64,000 nt of DNA from Parasponia andersonii (Eukaryota > Streptophyta > Magnoliopsida > Rosales > Cannabaceae): contig JXTB01000174.1 of the NCBI GenBank assembly GCA_002914805.1, positions 119,326 to 183,325 on the forward strand, written 5' to 3'. This document shows positions 34,838-46,614 of the stretch, piece by piece (the first letter of the stretch is position 1; every line of letters begins with the position of its first letter). Both the position numbers and the translations under genes were made by a program. The notes under the pieces are model-generated. The model was not told where the DNA came from, did no database searches, and saw only the letters and a program-made list of their open reading frames with translations.

Positions 34838-36364
34838 TCAAAGAGATTCGAGACCTTGAGTGAAGAAAGAAGCAAAAGCTTCCATCTGATGTTTCTTTAA
34901 AACCAACCCAATTTCAAGTCCTCCGTCCCCATTTCGACTATCTGAAAGACTTATCCCTTCAGAAATTACGTCTACTTTTTTGGGTTGTCCCCATCCAAAG
35001 TCAACACTGTAAAACTCAAGGCGGGGTGACCCTACAATGGCATACACTCTAGGTATTCCGGGAGTACTACTACTACTACTACTACTACAACGAGGACTAC
35101 TACTACTAGTGCTATGACGAAGACCACTAATCAATATCGAAGCCCAATTCTCGGCTCCATTTAGAACTCCTTTCTTCAAACCTTTTATGGCGTTGCTAAT
35201 GGCATGTACGGCCTCAACAAAGCCTTCTTTCCCCAGCATCACTTGTTTATCTAAAGCTATGAACTCAGGCGAAACGCAGTTCCCAAAATAGGTCATAGGT
35301 AAAGGAGGCTCTAAGCGGGACCTACAATCTACCGCAAAGATTAGAAGTATGTTGGTGACGTTCACCACCTCCTCTACTTCTGCCTTGACTAAACAAACCA
35401 GCATGTAAGCACATGTTAGGGAAAACGTGGATACACGTGGTCGATTGTCATGAGCAACATCAAGTTCGACGTCGTCCTTCACCAACATCAATCGCCTTAG
35501 CTTCTCTATTTTGGCACGTGGTAATTGGAAGGTGCGTCGAACCCTATCGTGATGATGATTATCTGGTTTGAGTTTGAGACTTCGATTATTGGGCCCGTCG
35601 AAATCGAGCCACTGGTTCGAGTAGATGGCTCCAAGGCTGGCCATGGCAGAGTCGTCCATAAGACGAGCTCTGGCGTAGAATGGTTTCAGCTCCTCAGGCA
35701 AGTTGATGATCACGTGGCTTTTTGTCATGGTTTGGTTTCCTGATCCTATAAGTGATCGACACGTGTGAGCCCATGATTTAATGAACAAGCTCAGGGTCTT
35801 ACCGTCGAGTACCGCATGGTGCATGGTGGTCCCTATAGAGAAGTAGCCGCAGTTAGGGAACAAAGTGACCTGAATCGCTATGACAGAGGCTCGTTCATCC
35901 GTAACCGCCAAGTTGGCCACCAAAGGAAGCAATGCCGTGGTGTCATGATGATCATGATCAGAGATTAATGCGGAGAGGTGGTGGGAATCGGCAGTGGATC
36001 GTGCCACGGAGAGCGAGACGGCGTCGTCTTGCTCCGCGTAGACGATGACTGGCTCGGGCGAGTTTTGAGGCCAAGTGAGGTTCCCCGCGAGAGGAAGGAA
36101 GTGGTGGAGGGTGAGAGACAACGAGTGTTTGAGTTTGGGAAGTATTGAGTCGAAGAAGAAAGAACTAGTAGTAATACCACTACCATTTGGGGTTGGGATT
36201 TGGTAGAAAAAGAGCCATTGAGGCGGCGGCACCCTTAGCCAACGTAAGTCGAAGAAAGTTAAAGGAAGAGATGATGACTTTGGAGACTCCAGTGAGGCTA
36301 CAGGTAGAGGATCAGGAGCCACCCTGCAGACCTCGACCACTTCCATCGTGTTTGGTTGTGCCAT
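34838..36364 (-). CDS. BAHD acyltransferase, malonyl/aromatic type (phenolic glucoside malonyltransferase-like), 508 aa
   Basis: Cytosolic enzyme that transfers an acyl group from acyl-CoA (malonyl- or hydroxycinnamoyl-CoA in this clade) to a hydroxyl of a glycosylated phenolic, flavonoid or anthocyanin. Complete, intronless. The catalytic motif HAVLD (HxxxD) is at 183-187, YFGNC at 359-363 and the structural motif DFGWG at 455-459. YFGNC is the mark of the anthocyanin/flavonoid acyltransferase clade. Start at MAQPNTMEVV; the second Met (residue 7) is an alternative. Slightly longer than the usual 440-480 aa, partly because of a Ser run (about 419-433) coded by an AGT repeat in a loop before DFGWG. 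Broken relatives lie on both sides in the same orientation. Donor and acceptor cannot be fixed from sequence. Confidence 0.93.
   Translation of the reverse strand: MAQPNTMEVVEVCRVAPDPLPVASLESPKSSSLPLTFFDLRWLRVPPPQWLFFYQIPTPNGSGITTSSFFFDSILPKLKHSLSLTLHHFLPLAGNLTWPQNSPEPVIVYAEQDDAVSLSVARSTADSHHLSALISDHDHHDTTALLPLVANLAVTDERASVIAIQVTLFPNCGYFSIGTTMHHAVLDGKTLSLFIKSWAHTCRSLIGSGNQTMTKSHVIINLPEELKPFYARARLMDDSAMASLGAIYSNQWLDFDGPNNRSLKLKPDNHHHDRVRRTFQLPRAKIEKLRRLMLVKDDVELDVAHDNRPRVSTFSLTCAYMLVCLVKAEVEEVVNVTNILLIFAVDCRSRLEPPLPMTYFGNCVSPEFIALDKQVMLGKEGFVEAVHAISNAIKGLKKGVLNGAENWASILISGLRHSTSSSSPRCSSSSSSSTPGIPRVYAIVGSPRLEFYSVDFGWGQPKKVDVISEGISLSDSRNGDGGLEIGLVLKKHQMEAFASFFTQGLESL
35068..35117. repeat. In-frame trinucleotide repeat coding a serine run
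   Basis: ACT repeats on the plus strand (AGT on the coding strand), in two clusters, give the Ser-rich stretch at about residues 419-433 of the BAHD protein. Trinucleotide runs of the same type occur in fragment A and in the promoter, so this family of genes seems prone to them. Confidence 0.8.
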
Positions 36365-36460
36365 TCTTAATTGGTATAGTAGTAGTAATAGGAGTACTCG
36401 ATTATTAAGTGTAATTTGCCGTACGGGGCAGGCACATACGGCCTCTTTTTTTTTTTTTAG

Positions 36461-36468
36461 TTATATAA
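36461..36468 (-). promoter_or_regulatory. TATA box of the BAHD gene
   Basis: TATATAAC on the minus strand, about 100 bp upstream of the ATG. The same TTATATAAGATGGTT block is kept upstream of fragment B near 42117, so it is ancestral to the promoter of the gene pair. Confidence 0.6.
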
Positions 36469-36479
36469 GATGGTTTCGA

Positions 36480-38540
36480 TCATATGGTTCTGATCATGAA
36501 CTAATTAAGTTCTTATGCATCATGTATTATGTCATAAATATTTTTTCATAATTTCTTGGTATTTCTTTTTTTAAGGCCAGGGCGGAGCCAAATGATGCCA
36601 ATTGCCTCCTGGATTTTATTTTTCTACTAAATAATATGTAAATATTTTCCAAAATTAGTTTTTATCTTATTTAAATTTAGTTTTTGTCGCTCTAAATTTG
36701 TAAAATTTTAAATATCTTTCTCAAATTTTGAGTTAAATATTCCTATAATTAAATCACATCTGATTTTTATCCCTNACCAGGCCATGTATATAGGCCATAT
36801 ATATATATATATTTCTAATCTAATTATCAACTATTATTGTGAGTTATACCAATTACCATGTAGCACGTGTCACCACTGCTACTTGAGTCATTTTGGGCGT
36901 TATCGTATTTATGGCAAAATAAATGATTGATTCTTTGAGGTAGGAAGTGTATTTTTGTGACCCTGCTAGGGCACTGCCCATAACTACCACCACATGTGCT
37001 CTTTGGCATATGTGGCTCTTTGGCACCACCACATGTGCCCATAACTCAAAGTATTATAGAATGTGACATTTGGATATTCAACTACCAAACTGGGATAACA
37101 GCATAGTTTGGGAAATAAGTATGGTATAATTTTAAACTTAGGAACCAAAATAGGATTTAGATTATTATTCAAGCTCACGCACTATTAATAGAATAAACCC
37201 TGACTATAGAATTAAAACATCCCTAACATATTTAGAAACGGAAAAAAAATAAATATTCGACATTTATTTGAGAATTATCATAAAAACTATCAAGAAAAAA
37301 AAAAGAAAAAAAGTAATATTCTTAGTGGCCTTTGTTTCTCCCAAGAAAAAAAAAATTATCTTCTTACTCACTAGAGATATCCTACGTTGATCTCTCACTC
37401 CGGTAGGGTTTCCCAAATATATTTTTTCTTTGTTTATAGATATTGTAATATCTATTGTCGGTAAGGGCACCTTTGTATATTATTTTTTTTTAAAAAAAGA
37501 TAGCCCAAATTTTTTTTTAAATAAAGTTTCTTTTCCCACCCATTTATTACTTTTCCACTTATTATTATTTTTGAAAACAATATACTTTTTCTTGTTTACT
37601 TCTACTTTGACTTGATCTTTTTCTTCAAGATTAGTTATTAAGGTTTATTACGCCTAATGGGAATTGGGATCATCATTTTTATCTCCTTGTTTCTTCTATG
37701 AAATAAATCAACCTAGCTATATAGTCTTTCTAAAGTTTTATACATATTATTGGCATAAAAGAAAACTAACTATTAAGAAAACTAAAAAATATAATTGTCA
37801 AGAACTTCTTAAACAGAGAGAAGGAACAAATATATATGAAGAAAAAAAAATACCAAAAAACAAAACGTTAATTCAGCAAGAAAATTTTTAATCAATCTAA
37901 CCACAGCACAAGTAATCTATATTTTTATTTATAAAAAAGATATATAATTTATTCTTTTCTAAATTTATTCAATACGTCATTTATAATTTATATCCTCATT
38001 TCATTCTAGGTTTACAACAACCCTCTTGATTGCATTAATTAATGCATAACCAATGGCTTTTACAGGGTGAATTTGAGCGGTGTGAAAAGAAGGAGTTTTA
38101 TAATTTAATTCATACATGTATATTTATGTAATTTTATATAGGATTATTTTTGTATGAATTTGTTTTTGGAAAAAAAGTGTGGAGAGAAAATAAAGAGCTG
38201 TAACAATAAAGCCACTCTAATTTTTATTTCGAAAAATTTCTCTTGTACCAGGAGATTGTCGAAAAATAGTCTTTTTTGTTATATTCCGTGCATAAATAAA
38301 ATGATGTAGCAATTTTATAATATTGTCTTTATTACTTTATTTAAAACAAATACTTTTGAAAAACAAAAAAAATCAAAATAATTTTCGTCCTCTCTTTCCT
38401 CACAGTATCCCTCCTAAGTGCCTCTTCTCCCTCTCTTCTCTCTCCTCAATTTCAGGTGGTACTCAACTTATATATTTGCAGGGAATAGAGCAGCGACTAA
38501 AGAAGATATATCAATATCTAAAATATAAACAGATACATAA
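36480..38540. other. Intergenic upstream of BAHD
   Basis: AT-rich; no gene seen. A small duplication (CACCACATGTGC, with CTCTTTGGCA) lies at 36985-37045. An N at 36775. Confidence 0.4.
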
Positions 38541-38542
38541 AA

Positions 38543-38544
<2 letters not shown>

Positions 38545-38591
<47 letters not shown>

Positions 38592-38598
38592 ATATATA
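38545..38598. repeat. (TA)n microsatellite with one interruption
   Basis: About 26 units of alternating A/T, phase-shifted once near 38580, directly left of a MITE. Confidence 0.9.
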
Positions 38599-38619
38599 AA
38601 CTTAAATTATTTTTTTAAA

Positions 38620-38790
38620 TAATGCTATGAGCACCAGTAGTGTATAACATCATGCGTTAGTCTATCACTCACTAATCATAATTTTAATTCAGATGATCCT
38701 ACGTAGAACTAAGTTTATTAATTAAATAATCCAATGATAGATAAGCATGTGATTATGGTACAGAGTATCAGCGATGCCCTATAGCATTGC
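38620..38790. repeat. MITE family B, copy 3
   Basis: Left end AATGCTATGAGCACCAGTAG; right end in reverse complement GCAATGCTATAGGGCATCGC. The inner blocks ATAATTTTAATTCAGATGAT and TAATCCAATGATAG parallel the centre of the copies at 32.1-32.5 kb. About 170 bp. Confidence 0.6.
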
Positions 38791-38953
38791 TCTATTTTTT
38801 TAGTTAAAATTTTTGTTTCTTTTAGACTATAATGGGTTTCCACGTTTTTTTTAAAAAATTTGATGGGTTCGTTTTTATATTTGGATCTCTCAAATATCGT
38901 AATGGGTTTTCCAGATTTTTGGATTTTCTTCCTCTATTCTCTCACAGGCCACA

Positions 38954-39041
38954 GTTCCATTCTGAGAAGCTTTTTTCCGGAAATGAACCTTTGTTTAGTT
39001 CCATTCTGAGAAGCTTTTTTCCGGAAATGAACCTTCGAACA
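38954..39041. repeat. Tandem duplication, 44-bp unit
   Basis: GTTCCATTCTGAGAAGCTTT starts at 38954 and again at 38998; the first 38 or so bases of the two units are identical. No gene around it. Confidence 0.9.
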
Positions 39042-39960
39042 AAAGGCTTTTTTTTTGGGTATGATTCAGGAAGTAGGTCTTCATAGTTAGAAGGTATCAC
39101 GATCGAACATTCAAAACGGTAATTTTTAATAATTTTATGTGAAAATGTATTGGATAATTTCATTTTGGTCCTCAAATCACTATAAATTCTATAATCATTA
39201 AAACTCTTGTTAGTTTTAATTACTTAATAAAAATACTATTCAAAGTTAGGAATATTTCCAGCTATCTCATCTGGAATCATGTTGAGAAATCATAAACTTT
39301 GCTAATTTTCTTTCTTGTTCAGTTATTTAGCCAAAGTTAGTAAATATACTAAGTGGATATATGATGATAGTTTTGATATTAAAATGAGAACTTGAGATTA
39401 CAAGTAATTTTATGTAACCTATTTCGGACATCGAACTAGTGCTTGGTGTGATTTTGAGATTCAAGAGCAGTTTAGGGAGGAACTAGTTACTAAGTGGGAA
39501 ACTGGTAACTTTATAATATATTCTTATTTATTTATCTTGGCTTGTAATAAAATACTTAAGGGTCCGTTTCATGGACTCGGTTTGTACAATTAGTGTGCTA
39601 GATTGTGAGACTGCTGATGATGATGTTTAGTTTGTTTAAATAAATTTCATTAACAATCTACGTCTAATAGTGATTACAAAATTGTGAAAATTCAACTATT
39701 AAAATTATTTTATAAATTTTTCAAAAAAATAACTTTTGAATTTCCACTTATAAAATTCTCTTTCTGCCGCTGGTCGGATTTGAGTCGTGACATAAAGAAA
39801 TTCAAACTCATTTATGGTTGGTATTTTTTATGCGACTATTGAGTGGCTCTTGACAATTCTCTGTTTGTATTCTTAAGCTAACATAAGCTATGGCACGCCA
39901 CCTGAAATCTAGGAAGGAGAAAGAGGGAGTGGTTAACGAAGGAGGAGGATTTTTTTATAT
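39042..39960. other. Intergenic AT-rich sequence
   Basis: No gene or element ends recognised. Confidence 0.4.
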
Positions 39961-39964
39961 ATTT

Positions 39965-40120
39965 TTTTAAAAGTGAGACTTAATTAATGACCACCACTTA
40001 CTATAAATTTAAAAGAAAATAACACACACACACACTCTACCAAGATTTGAACCCCTGACCTCCCCAAACTCACACACATATTCCTTAAACTTTGGACCAA
40101 TTGAGCTAGTCCCAGTTGGC
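39965..40120 (-). mobile_element. tRNA-derived SINE, copy 2
   Basis: On the minus strand: GGGACTAGCTCAATTGGTCC (A box), about 30 bp later GGGGTTCAAATC (B box), then a GT-rich linker and a 3' tail ...CATTAATTAAGTCTCACTTT, almost the same tail as the copy at 4538-4725. About 150 bp. Confidence 0.7.
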
Positions 40121-40124
40121 TTCA

Positions 40125-40905
40125 CAACATGCGAACGAAGGAGAAGGATATGGGAAAGTGGAAACAAATAATTAATTTCAAAAGGAAAAATATGGTTTTT
40201 CTAAATAAATTTATAAAGAAAATATTATTAAATTAGTGTCACATCATTATTCCGTTAATTTATAGACATAACGTGATTCGATGGAATGAATTTAGGAATG
40301 GAATCACTATTTTTATTCCGTTATTTTATTTGACATTGAATAAACAAATAATGATTCCTACCGAATCAAAGTTACATTATTTGTACAATTCCATCCAAAA
40401 ATCTATAGAATTATCGATCCATTTTTTATTCATATTTTATAAATATTATTTTCTTTTTTTGTCCGATGTCTAAAAATAAAAATATTTTATTCAATATAAT
40501 ACTTATTTCATTTTAACCTCTTAAATCAACTAAACAATGTAACATCATTTAACTAAACAATGTAACGTCATTTATATTCTTATTTCAATTCTACTTTATT
40601 ATAATTCCTATTATCATTCTTCCAATCAAGATTCTTATTTCAATTCTACTTTATTATAATTCCTATTATCATTCTTATTCTATTCCACCAATCAAACGAC
40701 CTCATAGTATAAGAAGAATTCTCGCAACAAAAATTAATTTAGAGACAAAATTGAACAACGACTATAATTCGGGTGGGGGAATACAGTGTGTTCAATAAGA
40801 AATATTCAAGTAAAAGGGTGATATATATATTATATATTAAAAGCGATATTATACAATAAATTAAACAAATAAGGACAACTAAACTTTTAATTTAGAACAA
40901 TAACA
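40125..40905. other. Intergenic with short internal duplication
   Basis: No gene. TTCTTATTTCAATTCTACTT followed by TATTATAATTCCTATTATCA occurs at about 40578 and 40631, a direct repeat of about 53 bp. Confidence 0.5.
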
Positions 40906-40910
40906 AAAGT

Positions 40911-42160
40911 TGGGATTTGGTAGACGAATGGAACTATACTAGTACTGCTATTAATTAGGATTACTGGGATATTTGTATAAGAAGATGCGTCGAGGTGTGG
41001 CACCCTTTACCAATGTATGTTAAAGAAAGAAAAGTTAGGGGAAGATAAGATCTTTCAGACTCCGGTGAGTATGCAGGTAGAGGATCAGGAGCCACCCTAC
41101 AGACCTCAACTACTTCCACACGTGTTTGGCTGTTCAATAATTAATTGAGATAGCAGTAGGGGCTTCTACAATACACCACTACTTTTTTGGTATATCATTG
41201 CACCCTTTTTCTCACCTCTTTCTCACCTTTATATTTAGATCAAATAATGAATAAAGCCGCACTTCTACTTCTACGACTGCTAAATTGCACCGCCCACTAA
41301 GAAATAATCTGCTATTAATGTAAAAATATAAAAGTAGATGAATATTAGAGAATTTCAAACATGATATAATGAATCAAAATTAATGAACATGCTTGAATAT
41401 TAATTTTAGGAAAAGAAATATTAATATGCAGACTGATATTATACGATCTGTAATTTTTCTGAATATCAAAATTTAATAAAAATTAAAACCCCCAATAAAA
41501 AAAAATATATATTTTAAAAAAAAATAAAATAAAAGAGAAAGTTTGTGAACTATATAATCTGGGCAAAGAAATTAGTTGTCAAAATTCTGTTATGAAAAAA
41601 CCTTAACCTCCTCCAAAGATCTACTGTCAAAGCAAAATACCTAAATATTATTTATCGGCACCAATGATATGCCCTCAAAATATTTTTTTCATTTTTCTAT
41701 AAGATTGTCTCAAGAGATTCAGTAAAAAATAATTAAATAAATAAATTTGTTATTTCAGTGTTGGCAATGAATTCGTGATTTTGGCAGTGGAATGGGTAAT
41801 TTTTTCAGCCCAAAAAACATATAGAGGGGAGAGAGTTAAAAGGAAGAAGATAAATTGGTGATTTTATTTTCACAGCAATGTACTTTTTTCCTTTTGTGTT
41901 TTTTTTTTTCAAAAAATCTTAATTAGGTAAAATCAAGTGAAGTGGCTTTCACAATAAATATTGTGATCCCTAGTTTATATCCAATAAGATTCTTTAAAAT
42001 AGGGTATATTGATACACGGGTGTATTGTAGAAATTCCGCAGTAGTAGCACTGAATTTTTAATTACGATTTTGACGGCCACGGCCTTCTCATTTATTACGT
42101 ACCAGATGCAACAGATTATATAAGATGGTTCTGGTACGTACTAGTTGGTCACGTTTTTTC
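40911..42160 (-). pseudogene. BAHD acyltransferase pseudogene, N-terminal and promoter part (fragment B), split by a transposon
   Basis: The minus strand at 40911-41140 aligns with the first 60 codons or so of the intact BAHD gene (shared: TGCAGGTAGAGGATCAGGAG then CCACCCT.CAGACCTC on the plus strand). Similarity resumes at 42045-42150 in what corresponds to the promoter (GGCC...GGCCT.CTC...TTATATAAGATGGTT). The 878 bp between are a transposon. The coding region ends abruptly at about 40911, so no catalytic motif remains. Confidence 0.8.
41160..42037. mobile_element. Inverted-repeat DNA transposon (MULE-like MITE), 878 bp, with 7-bp target duplication
   Basis: Left end GGGCTTCTACAATACACC; right end in reverse complement GGAATTTCTACAATACACCC. 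GCAGTAG flanks both sides (41153-41159 and 42038-42044), extending to 7 of 9 matches if a 9-bp Mutator-type duplication is assumed. The intact BAHD promoter shows the uninterrupted order GGTATAGTAGTAGTAATAGG, so the empty site is visible by comparison. No coding capacity. Confidence 0.8.
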
Positions 42161-42164
42161 TTAA

Positions 42165-44215
42165 TTTTTAATTTCCTGACACTTTTATTTTAGGCCACAT
42201 ATCGCAACCAAAAAAATTATTTTTACGTCACTTATCAATTTCTCAAATTCAATCTTATTTTTTTTTATAAATATCATCGATGCATAGTAAAGTGAAAGAT
42301 TCCTTTTTTATTTTATTTTATTAGAAACATAAATAATTGACGTGGGATCTCACCACCACGTGAAAGGGACTCCACCGACAGTACATTGTGCCCGAACCGA
42401 GTTGACTTTGGCTTATTACATTTTGTATAATATGACTTTTATAGTTTTTATTTTTGAAAATTTATATTTTTGTATTATTATCAATATTTATTAGATTTAA
42501 TATTTCTCACAAATTTATATCTGATATTAATTTATCAAAATAATTTAATAAATTTATTCTCGATTTAATTTTTATATAATTTATTTTTAATTCTTTAAAT
42601 ATTATTTTAATAAATTAACTATCTCAATTAGTGTAATTTTAAAGTAATATATGTATAATTTTATAACAGATTTTAAATTTAAAAATTAATATTAATAATA
42701 ATTAAAATTTAAAATTAAATTTAAATAAAATATCAAAATAAAAGTTATAATTTCAAGAATCGGGGGCAAGTAACTGATATGTGTCCTTTATGTGTGCAGA
42801 GAACACAGCATTTACAACAATGATTTTTTGCCATTAGCATTTACGTGATAATTTACTACTTTTTCTTTGTATGGAGCTCTTTGTGCTATATTTAATAATC
42901 CCCACTCCTTACTTTTGGGTCCATATGTCAAGCGTATATCCTTTTTAAAGGGAGCTATATTTATATCCAAGTTAAAAGCACCCCAATCACTTTCAAAGCC
43001 AAATTTCTTTCAAGAAGGAATGGATAGTTTTTAATTATGAAGAATATTATATCATTCATTGATGAGAGGAACAAACAACTACAGGAAATTAAAAATAAAA
43101 AATAAAAAAGTACAAATCCATCATAATTCATAAGTTTACTATTTTCCACTTTCTACCCAATCAGTCAGTATATACATATCCATATTTTAGAAAAAATAAT
43201 AATTAAATTGCTATAGAGAGATGATAAACCTAATAGTGTAATATTAGATATAAAACACTTTACACACTCTCCTAGTCTCCTTCGATCACTTAATATATAA
43301 ACTCATAATTTTATTCAATTTTTAATTAGGCTCATTTTGACTGGAAAAGACTTAGTAATTGAGAGAAATGATGAAGTGAAGATGTGGTGCCTTTAATTTT
43401 TTTTCTTTATTCATTTTATTAGTCAATAGGTGCCACCATTTTAAGATGAGCTGTATACATAATCCCACCTCCTCCTTTTAAATTTTATTTACAGCAATAT
43501 CCCTTCTTAATCAATAGATTTTTGTTATCCCAATTTTGTCCTTCATTTAAAAATCTCACGAAAATACTCATCTTTTTCCAAAACTTTTGCTACTCATCTT
43601 TTTCCAAAACTTTTGCTACCTGAACAATATTTTTTTAATAGGTCGTTCAAAATTTATATGCTTCAAAAATTATATTTAAAAAAGAAAAAACGCAAGAAAT
43701 AGTTTATATGGGGCTTTGTCCTCGTGCAAAAATTTCTTTTTTAAAAAAGCAATAAATAGACCGTTAGCCGATGGGAACTAGGATCTTCAAGGTCCTCTAA
43801 TTTGATTTGGTTTGCCCAGATTCAGACTCAGTTATGAGCTTTCTTCCTAGCTTGAATCTTGTAATGTTAAGAAATTCTTTCTAGACCAATATCGCTAAAG
43901 CTCAAAGGTTGTATGGAGCTTCAGAACAGTTACGCTTGGGAACTTGACTCAGCTTAACGAACTCCAGTGAGTTGCCTAAGGGCGAACGAGGCCATCTGAT
44001 TTTGGGCGATAGAGAAGAGATGAGATGGGCAAAAGCGGAATAAGATAAAATCAATTTGAAAAAGGGACATAAACATTAACTTTGCAAAAAAGGGGCATCT
44101 ATTGATCTTAGGTGCTAAAATGGGACACTTAGTGTAGTTTCCTTTTTGAACAATAACAAAAGTTATAAACCACTATACTAGGCCCAAAAATAATTTTACT
44201 TTTAGGGATATAAAT
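42165..44215. other. Intergenic AT-rich sequence
   Basis: No gene recognised. A 31-bp tandem duplication (CTACTCATCTTTTTCCAAAA) is at about 43566-43620. Otherwise unassigned. Confidence 0.45.
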
Positions 44216-45445
44216 TGTTGAGATTTATGACCCAAAAACATGTAAGTTTGGATATTTGTTGAATTAATAAAATGATATTTTTTTTATTTAAATTTGTGCA
44301 TAATTTGTATGTCTTTAAATATCAGAAAATCCCTAATTTATTAGTGTGATCACAAATATAGTATATAAGTGTTATATACATGAGGATTAAATTTATGAAT
44401 AAAAAACTAAATATAGTTCGTAATAATTAATTAAAGTATGAAATATTTAATAAATATTATAAATACCATCCATTAATATTAATAATATAATAGTCTTGTT
44501 CGAACTATTGATGTATTGATATCATAATGGAGGTACTTTATATAATTTGATTATATAGAGTATGACTAGATATCATTTGAATCTCACATAAATTCTGTTA
44601 TCAGTTGAGAGTTCAAATAATATCACTAGATAATTATATGTATATCAATATTAATCCTAGGTAATTATAGACTCCTGTTTATAACATTATGTTCTTTAAT
44701 ATACTTGTTAGGATTTGTTTTTCTAAATAGACTGAATCACTTTTATATTGGGAGCATAATGAGATAAATAACTAGGAATGTGACTTACAGATATAGAATC
44801 TATTCCTTTTTATAAGAAAGTTTGAAATATAATTCTATTATGTATTGATTCATGTCTTGGATATTTTGAGTACTCAATGTATAATATATTTATAAATTAA
44901 TTCTTCATGAGAGAATCAATGGTATACAAAGATAAAAATATAATTGGATAGGTAAACGGAACATGTCCTAGCTTCGGTTATGAATTGTCTATAGAGGATT
45001 GGACTACATATAATGATTAAATCGATGGACTGCTCAATAATTTTTGAGTAAATTTATTCTGCAACTTCGAGAGTGCAATTCTAAATTTTTAGTAGAGTAA
45101 TACTGAAACTAATAAATTAGACAAATTAATTAAAAAATTTATAGGTCAATAGGTCGCCAATTCCATCTCTTACACATATTGTACTAGATATTATACATTC
45201 TGTTATTGCACACTTTGTCAAGATAAATAGTTTATCTACTTGTAATTAATAATTATTATTAATTAATTAATTTGAATAAATTTAAATTTATGGAGAGATA
45301 AGTTTCCGGGAAACTTACTAAATCTGGAGGAGTGTTAAGAAAACACAATCTCAACTCATTTGATGGGCTATTGGCTTGTAAATTACTTAGGAAGTTACTT
45401 AAGTCTTTAGTCATATATATATATATATATTAGTTTATTAAATTA

Positions 45446-45488
<43 letters not shown>

Positions 45489-45605
45489 CTACCTTAAAAT
45501 TGTTTACATGGCTTATTTGAAACTAAAGTTATCACAAGTTTCTAACTTTTGAATTACTTGTGTGAATTCTTAGAAACCAAATCCCATGGTCAAGTTTCTA
45601 CATAA

Positions 45606-45609
<4 letters not shown>

Positions 45610-45677
<68 letters not shown>
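45610..45677. repeat. (TA)n microsatellite in the LTR of the older copia element
   Basis: About 33 units. Smaller TA tracts lie at 45415-45431 and 45449-45484, and another of about 22 units at 46474-46517 in the leader. Confidence 0.9.
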
Positions 45678-45679
<2 letters not shown>

Positions 45680-46471
45680 AGGTAGCCTAATAGAGAGAAG
45701 AGTACATGAGAAGAGTACATATGGTTTTCTTAAAATAGTCTTCATAAACTAGTGAGAAAAAGAAAAGATTTTCATATTCACTTTAGATACTACTTTTGCA
45801 ATTTCATGTGTTGAAAGTATTGCAAGTGTCCAAAAGTATGAGTTTGAGAAATTGTACGCAACATTCACACGTTTATCTAGTTGTGTCTGAGGCTTGGATT
45901 AGAAGATTTTAGTTTGGAAAATAGAAAAGTCAAGATCCGTTGATAGGCTACAAGAGGTATATGATTTATTCTCTTTGTATATGTTCTATTTTCTATGAAT
46001 CAATATTATGCACTCATATAGTCAATTGTTTTGAGAAAATTTTTGAATATTTATGGGCCAAATTTTTGCTATAAATTTAAAACCAATAATTGGTACTAAA
46101 GTAGTTATATATGAGTATATAGTATTGATTCTTTATATACATGAGTGGGTATTGCATTAGTTTTATATGTAGTTGATACTGAATAGATAAGTTATCATGT
46201 GATGGATGTATGGTTGATATTTAGTAGTTAATTATATGGTTCCTTAGGTTTGATTATTACTATTATTATTATTTTGTAATTTATTTTAATGAGATCAAAA
46301 ATTATAAACCCAAATTTTGGGTATTGGTATTATTGTATTTTTCTTGAAATGTTCAAAAGACGAAGAAGAAAAATGACAGAGAAGTTTCTTCCAAGCTCAA
46401 CTCCGCTTGCCGAAAAATCAACGAATTAGCAAAAGAGTTTCATCATATTTTTAATTATATAAATACATATA

Positions 46472-46521
<50 letters not shown>

Positions 46522-46614
46522 TCTATTAAGTACACGACTAGGTGCTATGGTAAAAAAAAAAAAAAAAAAAAAAATTTGGGCCAAGCCCAAATGCTTATAT
46601 AGATAAGCACATGG

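Noticed and set aside
35525-36408. Plus-strand frames opposite the BAHD gene
   Set aside because: Shadows of the coding strand, which has HxxxD, YFGNC and DFGWG.
39965-40120. tRNA gene
   Set aside because: A and B boxes are present, but there is no acceptor stem or cloverleaf; the shared tail with another copy shows a SINE.
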